Shown here piece by piece: positions 51,291 through 59,933 of a DNA stretch of 64,000 nucleotides (positions are counted from its first letter, which is position 1; each line of letters opens with the position of its first letter). The translations under genes and the position numbers were made by a program. The stretch covers positions 100,010-164,009 of the forward strand of contig NZ_QLTT01000014.1 of the NCBI RefSeq assembly GCF_003269295.1. The letters run 5' to 3'. The notes beneath the pieces were generated by a model that was not told the origin of the DNA, did no database searches, and saw only the letters and a list, made by a program, of their open reading frames with translations. The DNA comes from Lentzea atacamensis. Its GTDB lineage: Bacteria > Actinomycetota > Actinomycetes > Mycobacteriales > Pseudonocardiaceae.

Positions 51291-52128
51291 GCTGATGGAG
51301 CTGCACTTCCATCGGCGGCTGATCGCTCGTGTCTTCACCGGGCCTACCGCTAAAAGGTGGGTCCTGAAAGGCGGGCAGGCGATGCTCGTTCGCTGGGCTC
51401 GGGCCAGGACGTCGACGGACTCCGACTTCCTCAGCGATCACGACACCGTCGAGGAGGCCGTTGAGGAGCTCATCGCGGCGGCCGCGGAGCGGTTGGACGA
51501 CGAGATCTGGTTCCGCCACTACGACACCTCGACGGCGGTTCACCTCGACCGGCCCACCCGCACGGTCAGGTTCAAGGTGATGTTCGGCAGCACTGATCTG
51601 GGCCGCTGGGTCAGCGTCGACGTCGTGGCCTCCGATCATGCGCTCGGCGGGCCCATCACCACCGAGCCGCTGGAGCCCGCCATCGACATGGACTGCGGAC
51701 CCTGGCCAGACGTCCGCGTCTACCCGATCGAGAACCACATCGCCGACAAGGTCTGTGCGATGTACGAACGCCGGGGTGCGGACGGTATCGCGTCCACGCG
51801 GTACCGGGACCCGGTCGACCTGGTCCTGCTCGCGCTCAAGGCACAAGTCCGTGGCGATCTCACCCACCGAGTCCTGCACGAGGAAGCAGCCCGACGCCAG
51901 GAACGCGGTAGCACCACATGCCAGCTGCCCGAGAAGTTCTTCGTCCCCGACGAGAAGACCTGGAACAGCGGTTACGCCAAGGCGGCGAAGGACGTTGCCG
52001 AGATTCCCCTCGAGCTACGGCAGCTTGACGCCGCGGCGGTGCTGCTGGACGCCTTCATCACACCGCTGCTCCAGCCCTCGCCTCCCCCAGGAAACTGGGA
52101 CTACGCCACAGCAGCAGCGTGGCAATGA
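51187..52128 (+). CDS. abiEii: AbiEii/AbiGii-type nucleotidyltransferase toxin, 313 aa
   Basis: AbiEii toxins are nucleotidyltransferases that block growth, in known cases by modifying tRNA. The family signature is present as WVLKGGQAMLVRW, followed by RTSTDSDFL (DxD-like site) at about residues 58-85. The second conserved block is VYPIENHIADKVCAMYER with YRDPVDLVLL. The ATG at 51187 precedes the typical helical lead (SVKSRAQNTAAKKDGRTAAE). It lies within the 3' end of abiEi. Phage defence or element stabilisation is the likely job. Confidence 0.9.
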   Translation: MTARQRPRTPASYVASVKSRAQNTAAKKDGRTAAELMELHFHRRLIARVFTGPTAKRWVLKGGQAMLVRWARARTSTDSDFLSDHDTVEEAVEELIAAAAERLDDEIWFRHYDTSTAVHLDRPTRTVRFKVMFGSTDLGRWVSVDVVASDHALGGPITTEPLEPAIDMDCGPWPDVRVYPIENHIADKVCAMYERRGADGIASTRYRDPVDLVLLALKAQVRGDLTHRVLHEEAARRQERGSTTCQLPEKFFVPDEKTWNSGYAKAAKDVAEIPLELRQLDAAAVLLDAFITPLLQPSPPPGNWDYATAAAWQ

Positions 52129-52176
52129 GCTTCCACAACCATCCCCCGGCCACCGCGCCGCGTCATCATCAACGGC

Positions 52177-52734
52177 TTACGCGGCGGTGCGGCGCAAGGC
52201 CATCGTGAGCACGGCGTGGGCGCTGCCGGCGTGAGGAAGCTGTCCCTGCCCGACGAGGTCGAGCACCTGCTGGAACGGCAGGGTCCGCACGCGCAGATCA
52301 GCTTCGCCAGGGCCGAGCGAGGCCTCACCCTCACGCAGCCCAGTCGCGAGGAAGACGTGGTCGACGTGGTTGCTCAGGCTGTCCGCGCCGTGGATCTGGC
52401 CGAGCGGCTCCCAGTGCGCGGCGCGCAGACCGGTTTCCTCCGCGAGTTCACGGCGTGCGGCCGCGGCCGGGTCCGGATCTGTTTTGTCGTCGACCGCGCC
52501 GCCGGGCAGCCGCCATTCGGTACCACCATGGGTGTAGATCCACTGCCGGGTCAGCACAACCTGGTCGTCGTCGCGCAGCGCGAGCACCGTGACCGACGCC
52601 GGCGCCACCACGTGCACGTAGGTGCCGCGCACCCCGTCTGGCTGCATGACCTCGTCGACGCGGACCTGGAACCACTGCGACTCGTGTACGACGGACTCCT
52701 GCATGCACCGCCAGGCCTGCACTTCACCGCTCAT
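52177..52734 (-). CDS. NUDIX hydrolase, 185 aa
   Basis: The NUDIX box is readable as GGAVDDKT...AAAARRELAEETGL, close to G-x5-E-x7-REUxEExGU with a small insertion before the Arg-Glu. Such enzymes cleave nucleoside diphosphate-linked compounds, as in ADP-ribose pyrophosphatases. I start at ATG 52734; an in-frame ATG at 52755 with a close GAGG is a second choice. The N-terminal beta part (WFQVRVDEVMQPDGVRGTYV) fits ADP-sugar-type NUDIX proteins. It is convergent with abiEii, separated by 48 bp. Confidence 0.85.
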   Translation of the reverse strand: MSGEVQAWRCMQESVVHESQWFQVRVDEVMQPDGVRGTYVHVVAPASVTVLALRDDDQVVLTRQWIYTHGGTEWRLPGGAVDDKTDPDPAAAARRELAEETGLRAAHWEPLGQIHGADSLSNHVDHVFLATGLREGEASLGPGEADLRVRTLPFQQVLDLVGQGQLPHAGSAHAVLTMALRRTAA

Positions 52735-52943
52735 AGTTGCCGATCGAGTCCCCATGTCCTCAATGGAACCATCGGTGACTACCGTGTCCTGGCAGTAAAT
52801 CGCGGTCAAATCAGTGCCAAATCGTCGCCACTCGGTTTTCGAGCATGACCGTGCAGATGCGACGGTCGCGTGGAGGGCTTGCACGCACAGCGGCGGCGTG
52901 GGCTGCCAGGCGCGGTGGGTGAACGATTCGGATGGGCGCGGCT

Positions 52944-53576
52944 CTAGGGGCGGGCGACGTCGTCAGGGCCGCCTTGGTCCTCGGTGCCGCGCAGCCGGAC
53001 TTTCAGTTGGAGGCCGAGCGCAACCTGCAGGGCCCGCCGGTTTCCCCGCTCCAGGCCGATCACGGTGACCAGCAAGACGTTACTTCCCCCGATCAGCAGG
53101 GGACCGGTCCAACTGGACACCGTCATGGAGACGACATTCCAGATCCCGCAGCCGAGCAGGATCACGCCCAGCGGTAGGAAGAACGAGGTGAGCACGTGCC
53201 ATCGAGACCACGCGCGCACTGTCCGGCTCCTGCGGCGCAGAGCGCGGATCGCGCTCGCGTGGGCGGGACCATCCAGGCGCTCTGCCGCCGAAATCAGTGA
53301 CGTGACCTCCGCGGCCGCGGCCAGCGCGACGTCGTCGACGATCCGCTCGCGGATCCTGTGGTCCCTCTCGATGCGCTTCTGATCCACCTGTGCCCCGAGC
53401 TTCAGCGCGCACGCCATGCAGCCGGGAACGGTTTCACCGTTGTCATCGAGCGCCACGACAAGGACCCGCGCTCCGCACGCTGCCTCGCGTGTATCCCCGG
53501 ACTCATCGGGAAGGAACGCGTGACTCTCCCAGTCCAGTTTGGAGAGCAGGACCTTGTACTCAACCTCGACGCTCAT
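52944..53576 (-). CDS. two-helix membrane protein with Cys pairs, 210 aa
   Basis: The ATG at 53576 is chosen because the frame continues far upstream only as shadow of the facing gene. Residues 1-60 carry CGARV and CMACALK, two Cys pairs that may bind metal. A charged helical stretch (about 70-125, VDQKRIERDHRIRERIVDD) follows. Two membrane helices occupy about 132-155 and 160-180, and the tail is basic. It lies between the NUDIX gene and the second regulator-kinase pair. Not recognised. Confidence 0.65.
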   Translation of the reverse strand: MSVEVEYKVLLSKLDWESHAFLPDESGDTREAACGARVLVVALDDNGETVPGCMACALKLGAQVDQKRIERDHRIRERIVDDVALAAAAEVTSLISAAERLDGPAHASAIRALRRRSRTVRAWSRWHVLTSFFLPLGVILLGCGIWNVVSMTVSSWTGPLLIGGSNVLLVTVIGLERGNRRALQVALGLQLKVRLRGTEDQGGPDDVARP

Positions 53577-53816
53577 GCCGTCGTCTTTCGGCGGTCGTGG
53601 TGGGGGTGCTCTCGCGGCAGGCCGAAGCGGACAACAGGATTTCCGTGCATGAGGTCGACCCTGCCGCTTTCCTCGTGGCGATGGAACAGTTCCTAGGGGC
53701 TCTGTCAAGGGCAGGTTTGGGCCCTGATGGGGACCGGTTTGCGGCGAGGTCAGGGCCCTGGTAACCGCTACGCTTCGTGGCAACGCTGCAGTGGTTGGGC
53801 GGGATGGAGGTGGGAC

Positions 53817-55166
53817 GTGCCCGAGCCGAACGCCGAGCTCGCGCAAGCGATGAGGAACACCAAGTCCCCGAACGACACGGGTGAGGACTTGACCACCAGG
53901 GAGCTCGCTGACCTGGTGCGTGCGTGGTTGCGCCACCACCGCAACATCAACGCCCCCGTCTACGAACGCTATGTGTGCAAGCTTCTGCGCGGCGAGATCC
54001 GGTGGCCCAATGACGATTACCGCGCGGCGTTCCGGGCAGTGCTGGGAGCGTCGACCGACAGCGCCCTGGGCTTCCGACGGACCCGCCGGTCGGGCCGATC
54101 CGTTAATACCGTGGCGGAGGTGAACCGGAAGCAGTTCCTGAAATGTGCCGCCGCCGTCGCGGTGCTGCCCGCGGCCGCGGCGACTCCCATTCCGGTCGAG
54201 CTCGCCGACCTCGCCGTCTCGGCGCGACCAGCACCGCTGCCCGACTGCGTCAGCGAGAAGGACATCAGCGGTGTCCGGAAGCTGGCCAAGGTGTACGGCA
54301 GCCTGGACCACGAAGGCAGCGGGAGCCTCATCCGCGACGCTCTCAACGCGCAGTTGACCTCCTCGCTCGGCCTGCTCTTCGTCAAATGCCCCGACCGGCT
54401 CAAAGCCGAGTTGTACGAGGCCGTGGGCTTCCTCGCTCACACAGCGGCTTTCAACGCGTTCGACTCCTACGAGTTCGACGACGCACGCGATCGGTTCAAG
54501 ATCGCGCAGGCGTGCGCGGAGGTGGAGGGCTACTGGAACTGGCATCTGCGAGCGAAGGTGCTGTCCAGCCGGGCCCGCCTGGAGATCTGGTGCAACGACC
54601 CCGACGAGGGGTTGACCTTGACCGAACTCGCTCTCGTACGCGCACGCGACAGGCTCACCGCGCGAGAACGCGCGATGCTGCACTCCGCGCGGGCCCGCGC
54701 GCTGGCCAAGCTCGGGCGCGTCGAGGAGACCATGGCCGCGATCGGTATGGCCGACACGGAATTCAGCCACGCCGATCCGCGTGTGGATCCGCCGTGGATG
54801 GCCTACTACGACCGCGCCCAGCACGACGGCGACACCGGGCACGCTCTGTGGGACCTGGGAGTCAACGGCACGTTCGCTGAGCAAGCCCGCCGCCGGCTCG
54901 CCGACGCTGTCGCCGGTCACTCCGACGCTTTCGCCCGGTCACGGGCCATCAGCGGGATCAAACTCGCGTCGTTGGTCGCGGTCACGGGAGATCCCGCCGA
55001 AGCGGTCTCGCTCGGTTTCCGAGCGCTCGACGACTTCAGCGCAGTGCGGTCGCGCCGAGCGTCCAACGACCTTCTCGAGCTCAGCGCGTTCGTCCGGCCT
55101 CACCTGGCCATCAACGGCGTCGCTGAACTACGCACCCGCGTCAACGGCATGCTGGCGCTGCAGTGA
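53817..55166 (+). CDS. TPR-containing regulator with an N-terminal HTH, 449 aa
   Basis: GTG at 53817 has GGATGGAGG upstream. Residues 27-78 (LTTRELADLVRAWLRHH, then YVCKLLRGEIRWPNDDYRAA) match a common actinobacterial HTH variant. A linker with a hydrophobic patch near residue 105-125 (RKQFLKCAAAVAVLPAAAAT) follows. The remaining 300 residues are TPR-like helical hairpins (VEETMAAIGMADTEFSHAD). It overlaps the APH-fold kinase gene by four bases, exactly like the pair at 20.6-22.9 kb, although sequence similarity between the two regulators is low by eye. Confidence 0.8.
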   Translation: MPEPNAELAQAMRNTKSPNDTGEDLTTRELADLVRAWLRHHRNINAPVYERYVCKLLRGEIRWPNDDYRAAFRAVLGASTDSALGFRRTRRSGRSVNTVAEVNRKQFLKCAAAVAVLPAAAATPIPVELADLAVSARPAPLPDCVSEKDISGVRKLAKVYGSLDHEGSGSLIRDALNAQLTSSLGLLFVKCPDRLKAELYEAVGFLAHTAAFNAFDSYEFDDARDRFKIAQACAEVEGYWNWHLRAKVLSSRARLEIWCNDPDEGLTLTELALVRARDRLTARERAMLHSARARALAKLGRVEETMAAIGMADTEFSHADPRVDPPWMAYYDRAQHDGDTGHALWDLGVNGTFAEQARRRLADAVAGHSDAFARSRAISGIKLASLVAVTGDPAEAVSLGFRALDDFSAVRSRRASNDLLELSAFVRPHLAINGVAELRTRVNGMLALQ

Positions 55167-56059
55167 CGGCCTCGGTACAGGTCGATGTCCTGGCGGCGCT
55201 GCACAGGGCGTGCGTACAGCTCGGCTTGTCGGAGCTCGACCACGAGCCGGTGCGCATCAGCGAGAACTCGATCTTCCGCCTGCCCGGTGGTGTCATCGCC
55301 CGCGTGTCCAAGCAAGGACAGACGGCGGCCGCCGCGAAAGAAGTCGCTCTCGCACGGTGGCTCGCGGCGGCCGGCGTGCCCGCGGTGCGGGTGATCGAGA
55401 CGGTCGACCAGCCTGTCGTGCACTTTGAGCGCGCCGTGACTTTCTGGCACGAGCTCGCACCGCACCGGCCCGGTGAGCCCGGACAGATCGCCTCGGCCCT
55501 GCGCCGCCTGCACTCCTTGCCCGTCCCGGATTTCGCTGTGCCCGCTCTCGACCCGTTCGTGCGGCTCGCCGAACGCATCGGTGGTTCCACGTCGTTCACC
55601 CCGGCTGACCGCGACTGGCTGCGGAGCCGGCTCGCGGAGCTGGAGAGCGCGTACCGGCATGGTCTTCCGCCGGGCCTGGCGCACTGTGTGGTGCACGGTG
55701 ATGCCTGGCGCGGCAACGTCGTGGCGACCGATGATGGTGAGGTCGTGCTGCTCGACCTCGAACGCATGGCGGTCGGCCCCCCGGAGTGGGACCTCGTCTC
55801 CACCGCGATCAAGTACACGTCCTTCGGCTTCATCACCGCGCAGGACTACCAGGACTTCGTCGACGGCTACGGCCACGATGTGACGGCCTGGGAAGGGTTT
55901 GAGCTGCTTCGGGACGTCCGCGAACTTCGGATGACCACCATGGCGGGACAGCTGGCCGCGACGGACTCGACCTTCGCCGGGCAAGCCGCGCACCGGCTCT
56001 CGTGCCTCCGTGGCGAAGCGGGCCCGCGGCCCTGGCCGGGATGGGTCGCGGTGCCCTGA
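55163..56059 (+). CDS. APH-fold phosphotransferase, 298 aa
   Basis: A kinase of the aminoglycoside phosphotransferase/choline kinase superfamily. The N-lobe is NSIFRLPGGVIARVSKQG. The catalytic loop is CVVHGDAWRGNVV (His178, Asp180, Asn185), and the metal-binding LLDLE has Asp198. It starts in the stop of the TPR regulator (GTGA). Like its counterpart at 20.6 kb, it has the full catalytic set. Substrate unknown. The repeated pairing argues for a shared signalling or modification task. Confidence 0.85.
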   Translation: MTASVQVDVLAALHRACVQLGLSELDHEPVRISENSIFRLPGGVIARVSKQGQTAAAAKEVALARWLAAAGVPAVRVIETVDQPVVHFERAVTFWHELAPHRPGEPGQIASALRRLHSLPVPDFAVPALDPFVRLAERIGGSTSFTPADRDWLRSRLAELESAYRHGLPPGLAHCVVHGDAWRGNVVATDDGEVVLLDLERMAVGPPEWDLVSTAIKYTSFGFITAQDYQDFVDGYGHDVTAWEGFELLRDVRELRMTTMAGQLAATDSTFAGQAAHRLSCLRGEAGPRPWPGWVAVP

Positions 56060-56150
56060 CACCGGCACGGGCTCGGGCGTCGCCAAGCCGCCCATCCGCA
56101 AGTCGGTGTGAAACGGGCGTCCGACAGGCATGCGCCTTCGGTGTCCTCAC

Positions 56151-56624
56151 TTACACCGGCCGGACAGCGCGGTTGCGGCGGCTTGTGAGCACCGGTTTGT
56201 CGATGTCGCGATGGTGGACTCGGGCAACCCAGCCGACGGAGAGCGCGCGCAAGACCAGCTGGTCAGAGATCACGACACTGCGATGACGACCTCCGATGCA
56301 CTGGACAACAACCGTCACGGTTCCCACGCCGAGTTCGACCAGCACGGTCACCAGCTTGAACAGGCGGTCGATGAAGCCAGCGGCACCCGGTGTCCGGAGC
56401 ACGTTGTGCACGACCTCGGTGTCGCAGCCGGTCATCGACCGCATCGTGGGGCTGACGTGCGGGTCGCGGAACCACGCGGCCACGTTCACCGTGACGTCGG
56501 CCTGCGGTGCCGGGCCGTGGCCTGTACCGCAGGAGATCACTCGCAGGTGAACCTGGCGAGCCGCAGAAGTGGCGCTGGCGGAGTGCGATTGCCCCGCATT
56601 GGGGGTCTCAGGCAAGGTGGTCAT
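56151..56624 (-). CDS. stand-alone RapZ C-terminal domain protein, about 157 aa
   Basis: Full-length RapZ is a nucleotide-binding adaptor whose C-terminal domain binds RNA and a sugar metabolite. Only that C-terminal part is present. The diagnostic blocks are DVTVNVAAWFRDPHVSPTMR, SMTGCD and CIGGRHRSVVIS (Cys109 to Ser119 in my numbering), matching the family CTGGxHRSV loop. The start is uncertain. I use ATG 56624 (AAGG upstream), but the frame is open to 56906, with another ATG at 56792. A second such protein is at 59508-59933. Confidence 0.8.
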   Translation of the reverse strand: MTTLPETPNAGQSHSASATSAARQVHLRVISCGTGHGPAPQADVTVNVAAWFRDPHVSPTMRSMTGCDTEVVHNVLRTPGAAGFIDRLFKLVTVLVELGVGTVTVVVQCIGGRHRSVVISDQLVLRALSVGWVARVHHRDIDKPVLTSRRNRAVRPV

Positions 56625-56978
56625 GTGCGACAGGCCTTGGGAGAGGTCTGCCTGCAGCACCTCGAACAGCTCGGCCCGGCCCTCGTCGCGGTGTGTGGCG
56701 GCCGACAGGCTCGGGCCGCCGCTCGCGTCTTCGCCCCAGGCCCAGCACTCCGGCTGGAACAGGGGAATCGAGGGCACGATCGTCACGATCATGCGTCCAC
56801 GATCAGGCCCGCAGCTGGTGCTATATAAGGGGTTTCCCGATTCGCGCGCGATGGTCAACGGGCCAAGGGTGATCTCCGCGCTGAGCACACCGGCGGGCGG
56901 CGGCAACGAGAAAGGTCCCGCCGGCGCGACCTCACGAGTCAGCAGCGGCGGGACCTTGCGGCAAGCGACACGGCCGGG

Positions 56979-57938
56979 CTATCGCAGCACGGACACCTCG
57001 ACTCCGTGGTGGTCGGTCTTGCCGAGCGAGTCGATGACCTTGTAGTGCGTGATGCGGTCCTTCCAGCGCGCGTTCACCAGGACGTGGCTGGTGACCAGGC
57101 TCTGGAAGTGGGGATGCGGCGGCTTGGTCGGAGTCTGGTCACCGACCAGGTCTGCGACGCTGAACATGCCCGCGCCACCCACCCGGCGGCCCGGCAGCCG
57201 CTTGCCGATCACCCACCAGCGGCGGCGGCCCTTCTGCCAGCGGCCGCACAAGTAGTCCAGGGGCGCGGTGTTCGGCCTGACCTTGCCGAACAGCCGCTCG
57301 AACAGGAAGTCGATCTGCGGTGCGCAGTGCCACCGGTCGCGGCGCGGGTCGTCCAGGTCCGTGCGCTCCCAGCCAGGGCCGGACAGCGTGGAGTTGGCGT
57401 CGAGGAACACCACCGAGGGCATCTGCGGGTTGCCCTCGTTGCGCAGCGCCTCGACGTCGATCATCTTCCGGTGCGCCGACCACGGGCACAGGTGCGCCGC
57501 CCTGGTTCTGAACCACAACGACCGGTCTTCCGGGTCGTCGCCGTCCTCGGCGAGGCGGCACAGCATGCGGCCGCGGGCGTCCTCGTAGAAGTCCGGGCCG
57601 CTACCGTCGTGCCATTCCCTGGTGACGACCCGGTTGGCGTTGACGAACACGCACGGCGCGATCGGACCTCGGTTGTGTGTGAGGCTGCTCAGCAGCGGCA
57701 CGTAGGGCACACCACCGGAAGCCTGGCGCAGCTTGTCCGCTGCGGCGTACATCAGCGCTCCGCCCTGGCGGTCCCACTGCTCCGCTTCCAGCACCGTCAG
57801 GTGATCCGGCCATCGGGTGCCGTTCTGCAGGATCTCGACGAGGCCGTCGAGATCCCAGCTCGTCTGCAGACCAGTACGGCCAGAGCAGTCCGCCCCGCCA
57901 TGTGCGTAGTTGACCAACGTGAAGTGGATCTGTTTCAT
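56979..57938 (-). CDS. endonuclease/exonuclease/phosphatase-fold protein, 319 aa
   Basis: The EEP fold covers Mg-dependent DNA/RNA nucleases and phosphodiesterases. Landmarks in order are an opening strand with an Asn (FTLVNYAHGG), an acidic site (LTVLEAEQW), a histidine strand (RTRAAHLCPWSAHR) and the GDFN equivalent SVVFLDANSTLSG. The closing motif is LGKTDHHGVEVSVL, equivalent to SDHxPV. Each site carries a metal or catalytic candidate, so activity is plausible. ATG 57938 is preferred to the TTG just before it. It follows the wHTH-TPR gene by 72 bp and could be the effector of this operon. Confidence 0.75.
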   Translation of the reverse strand: MKQIHFTLVNYAHGGADCSGRTGLQTSWDLDGLVEILQNGTRWPDHLTVLEAEQWDRQGGALMYAAADKLRQASGGVPYVPLLSSLTHNRGPIAPCVFVNANRVVTREWHDGSGPDFYEDARGRMLCRLAEDGDDPEDRSLWFRTRAAHLCPWSAHRKMIDVEALRNEGNPQMPSVVFLDANSTLSGPGWERTDLDDPRRDRWHCAPQIDFLFERLFGKVRPNTAPLDYLCGRWQKGRRRWWVIGKRLPGRRVGGAGMFSVADLVGDQTPTKPPHPHFQSLVTSHVLVNARWKDRITHYKVIDSLGKTDHHGVEVSVLR

Positions 57939-58010
57939 CAAGACTCAATCTGGGAGGGCGCGGGCCGCGGATCGGGTGGTTCGGCTGATTCGTGTGGCGC
58001 TATCGCCCGG

Positions 58011-59282
58011 TCACTGCTGCTGGTGCCACTCGGCCTCGACGTCGGCGGCGGCCCGATCCCGGTGCGCCAGGCGATAGTGCTCGACTGCCTTGCGGAAGCA
58101 GTGATCGGCGGCGGTGGGGTCGTTGGTGGCCCGCCGCGCGCGGGCCAGGCTCACGTAGATGTCGGCGAGGTACGCGTCCGAGCCGGCTTCCTCTTGTTTC
58201 ATCGTGTCCAGCGCGAGGGTCAGCGGAGCGATCGCCTTCACCGGCTCGCCGGCGGTGATGAACGCGGCGCCAGCCACGGTGAGCACGCGGGCGTGGGGGA
58301 TCCGGTCGCCGAGCTCGTTCGTGCCAACTGCCGCGAGATGGAGTTCGGCGCCAGCCTCCTCATGACGTTCCAGGTCGGCCAGGACCGCACCGAGGTCACG
58401 CCTGCAGAGGTAGATCCGGCGCTTGTCGCCGCTGGCCAGGTCGAGTTCCAGAGCTTTGCGCAGCTCGCGCTCGGCTTTGTTCAGGTCGCCGGCGGCATGA
58501 TGCGTGCGCCCGCGCCCGCGATGAACCGCAGCCAGCACGCCTGCGTCACCGAGTGCCCGGCCGCGTTCCTCGGCTGCGTCAAGGGCCTTAAGGGCGTCGA
58601 TGGGTCCGTGGAGGTTGCTCAGCACGAACGCCAGTTGCAGGTTGAACCGGGCAACCCTCAGGTCGTGGAGACGCGCACGGTCCGGGTCTTCTCCAAGACC
58701 TGCAATCCATTCAGGGCTGAAACGCAGGCGGCCCAGCGCCTGCAACGCCGTCTTCGCGGCGTGAAGCTGATCGCGCTGGTGTCCACCGTGGCCCGCGAGA
58801 CCGAACACCGCTTCGGCCAAGGTGAGGCTCAGTTCGTACCGCTTGCGGGCCACCAGGTCGTCCAGCAGCGCGACGAACCAGTTGTGGTGCGGCTCGAACC
58901 AGAACATCGCATCGGCCGGGGTGTTGAACCTGGACTGGACCAGAATCTCGTAGGCCGATGAGAGCTTGCTTCCATGACGATCGCGGACATGGTCCGCGTG
59001 CACGGCTTGCTGGACAAACCACGTGATCGCGGCCTCGACAGCGGCCGCGTTCGCACTGCCGCCATCGCGGGTGAACATCGTGGTGTCGGCGAGTTTGTAC
59101 TGGCCGTCCTGGTGCTCGTCGGCTATGCCGTGCTGCACCAGCTCGCCGAGGACGGCCAGGCCGGCGCTGTCGTCGACGCCGAGCACCGCGCGGGCCAGTC
59201 CCAGATCAAAGCCGGGGGGATTCTCGGGCAAGCTGGTCAGCGCGCGCATGACCGTGCAGGCATGGGTGGACAGGTCGAACAT
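58011..59282 (-). CDS. wHTH-TPR protein resembling an AfsR/STAND regulator without its NTPase, 423 aa
   Basis: Residues about 8-70 (ACTVMRALTSLPENPPGFDL, then ELVQHGIADEHQDGQYKLAD) look like the winged-helix part that follows the NB-ARC module in AfsR-type proteins. The P-loop NTPase itself is absent. Residues 90-420 are tandem TPR-like repeats (KALDAAEERGRALGDAGVLA; LNKAERELRKALEL; YLADIYVSLARARRATNDP). Such solenoids sense partners. The ATG at 59282 follows two tiny open frames. Its neighbours are a RapZ-C gene upstream and an EEP-fold gene downstream. Confidence 0.75.
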   Translation of the reverse strand: MFDLSTHACTVMRALTSLPENPPGFDLGLARAVLGVDDSAGLAVLGELVQHGIADEHQDGQYKLADTTMFTRDGGSANAAAVEAAITWFVQQAVHADHVRDRHGSKLSSAYEILVQSRFNTPADAMFWFEPHHNWFVALLDDLVARKRYELSLTLAEAVFGLAGHGGHQRDQLHAAKTALQALGRLRFSPEWIAGLGEDPDRARLHDLRVARFNLQLAFVLSNLHGPIDALKALDAAEERGRALGDAGVLAAVHRGRGRTHHAAGDLNKAERELRKALELDLASGDKRRIYLCRRDLGAVLADLERHEEAGAELHLAAVGTNELGDRIPHARVLTVAGAAFITAGEPVKAIAPLTLALDTMKQEEAGSDAYLADIYVSLARARRATNDPTAADHCFRKAVEHYRLAHRDRAAADVEAEWHQQQ

Positions 59283-59284
59283 GG

Positions 59285-59380
59285 TCAGCTCCGATCGATG
59301 AAAAGCTCACGCAGTGCGGCGAGTAGCTGTGGCGTGGTGCAGCGGGCGAGCGTGGCCTGATGTCGGGTCGGCAGGTTCAC
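59285..59380 (-). CDS. tiny ORF upstream of the wHTH-TPR gene, 31 aa
   Basis: GTG at 59380 overlaps the stop of an eight-codon frame (MRHGEIEW) that itself has a near-perfect GGGAGGTGATTCCC Shine-Dalgarno. The 31-residue product ends in an amphipathic helix (TPQLLAALRELFIDRS). Its stop lies two bases before the wHTH-TPR start. Codon bias is good. It could be a leader for coupling or a small partner or peptide for the TPR protein; it could also be a remnant. Confidence 0.4.
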   Translation of the reverse strand: MNLPTRHQATLARCTTPQLLAALRELFIDRS

Positions 59381-59507
59381 CACTCGATTTCGCCATGACG
59401 CACGGGAATCACCTCCCGCGTGAAGAACCGCGACGCAACCGGGCAACCTCGTGCTCGATCACGAGGCCAGCAGCCGGGGTGCTCGGATGCGGATCCGGTG
59501 CGCGAAG

Positions 59508-59933
59508 TCACCACACGTCGTCCGGTGCGATCGAGCGACGCGGGTCTTCGCGCCCGGTTCGCAGGTCGAGGTGCTCGGTGACGACTACGACGTCTGGACG
59601 CGCGGGGCGCAGGTTGTCGGCGAGTTCCTCGACCACGGCGACGCTGCGGTGCTTGCCGCCGGTACAGAAGATCGCCACTCGCACCTCGTCGACCGGCGGC
59701 CGATCGGTCTTCTGCAGCTGCAGCACGATCGCGGCCATGAGCACGTCGACGATCTCCAGAGCGAGCTCCTGGTCCAGTACGTAGCGCGCGACCACCGGAT
59801 CCAGGCCAGTCAGCGGGCGCAGCTCGTCGACGTCGGCCGGGTTGTCCAGCACCCGCCCGTCGAAAACCAGGTTCGCGGCGGGACACCGCCGGTACTTGAT
59901 GCCGAAGCTGGTCAGCGTGACCCGCACCGTCAC
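59508..59933 (-). CDS. stand-alone RapZ C-terminal domain protein, 141 aa
   Basis: The whole protein corresponds to the C-terminal domain of RapZ. It has the opening strand TLTSFGIKY, DGRVLDNPADVDELRPLTGLD and the loop FCTGGKHRSVAV (Cys90 to Ser97). The N-terminal kinase-like half of RapZ is absent. GTG at 59933 overlaps the upstream stop. The phosphate-binding loop is intact, so ligand binding is likely. Position in an operon with DNA-binding and nuclease-like proteins suggests a sensing role; that is inference. Confidence 0.9.
   Translation of the reverse strand: MTVRVTLTSFGIKYRRCPAANLVFDGRVLDNPADVDELRPLTGLDPVVARYVLDQELALEIVDVLMAAIVLQLQKTDRPPVDEVRVAIFCTGGKHRSVAVVEELADNLRPARPDVVVVTEHLDLRTGREDPRRSIAPDDVW

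Noticed and set aside
52944..54920. Upstream extension of the 52944-53576 minus-strand gene
   Set aside because: The extra part is antisense to the TPR regulator and lacks coding character; I start at 53576.
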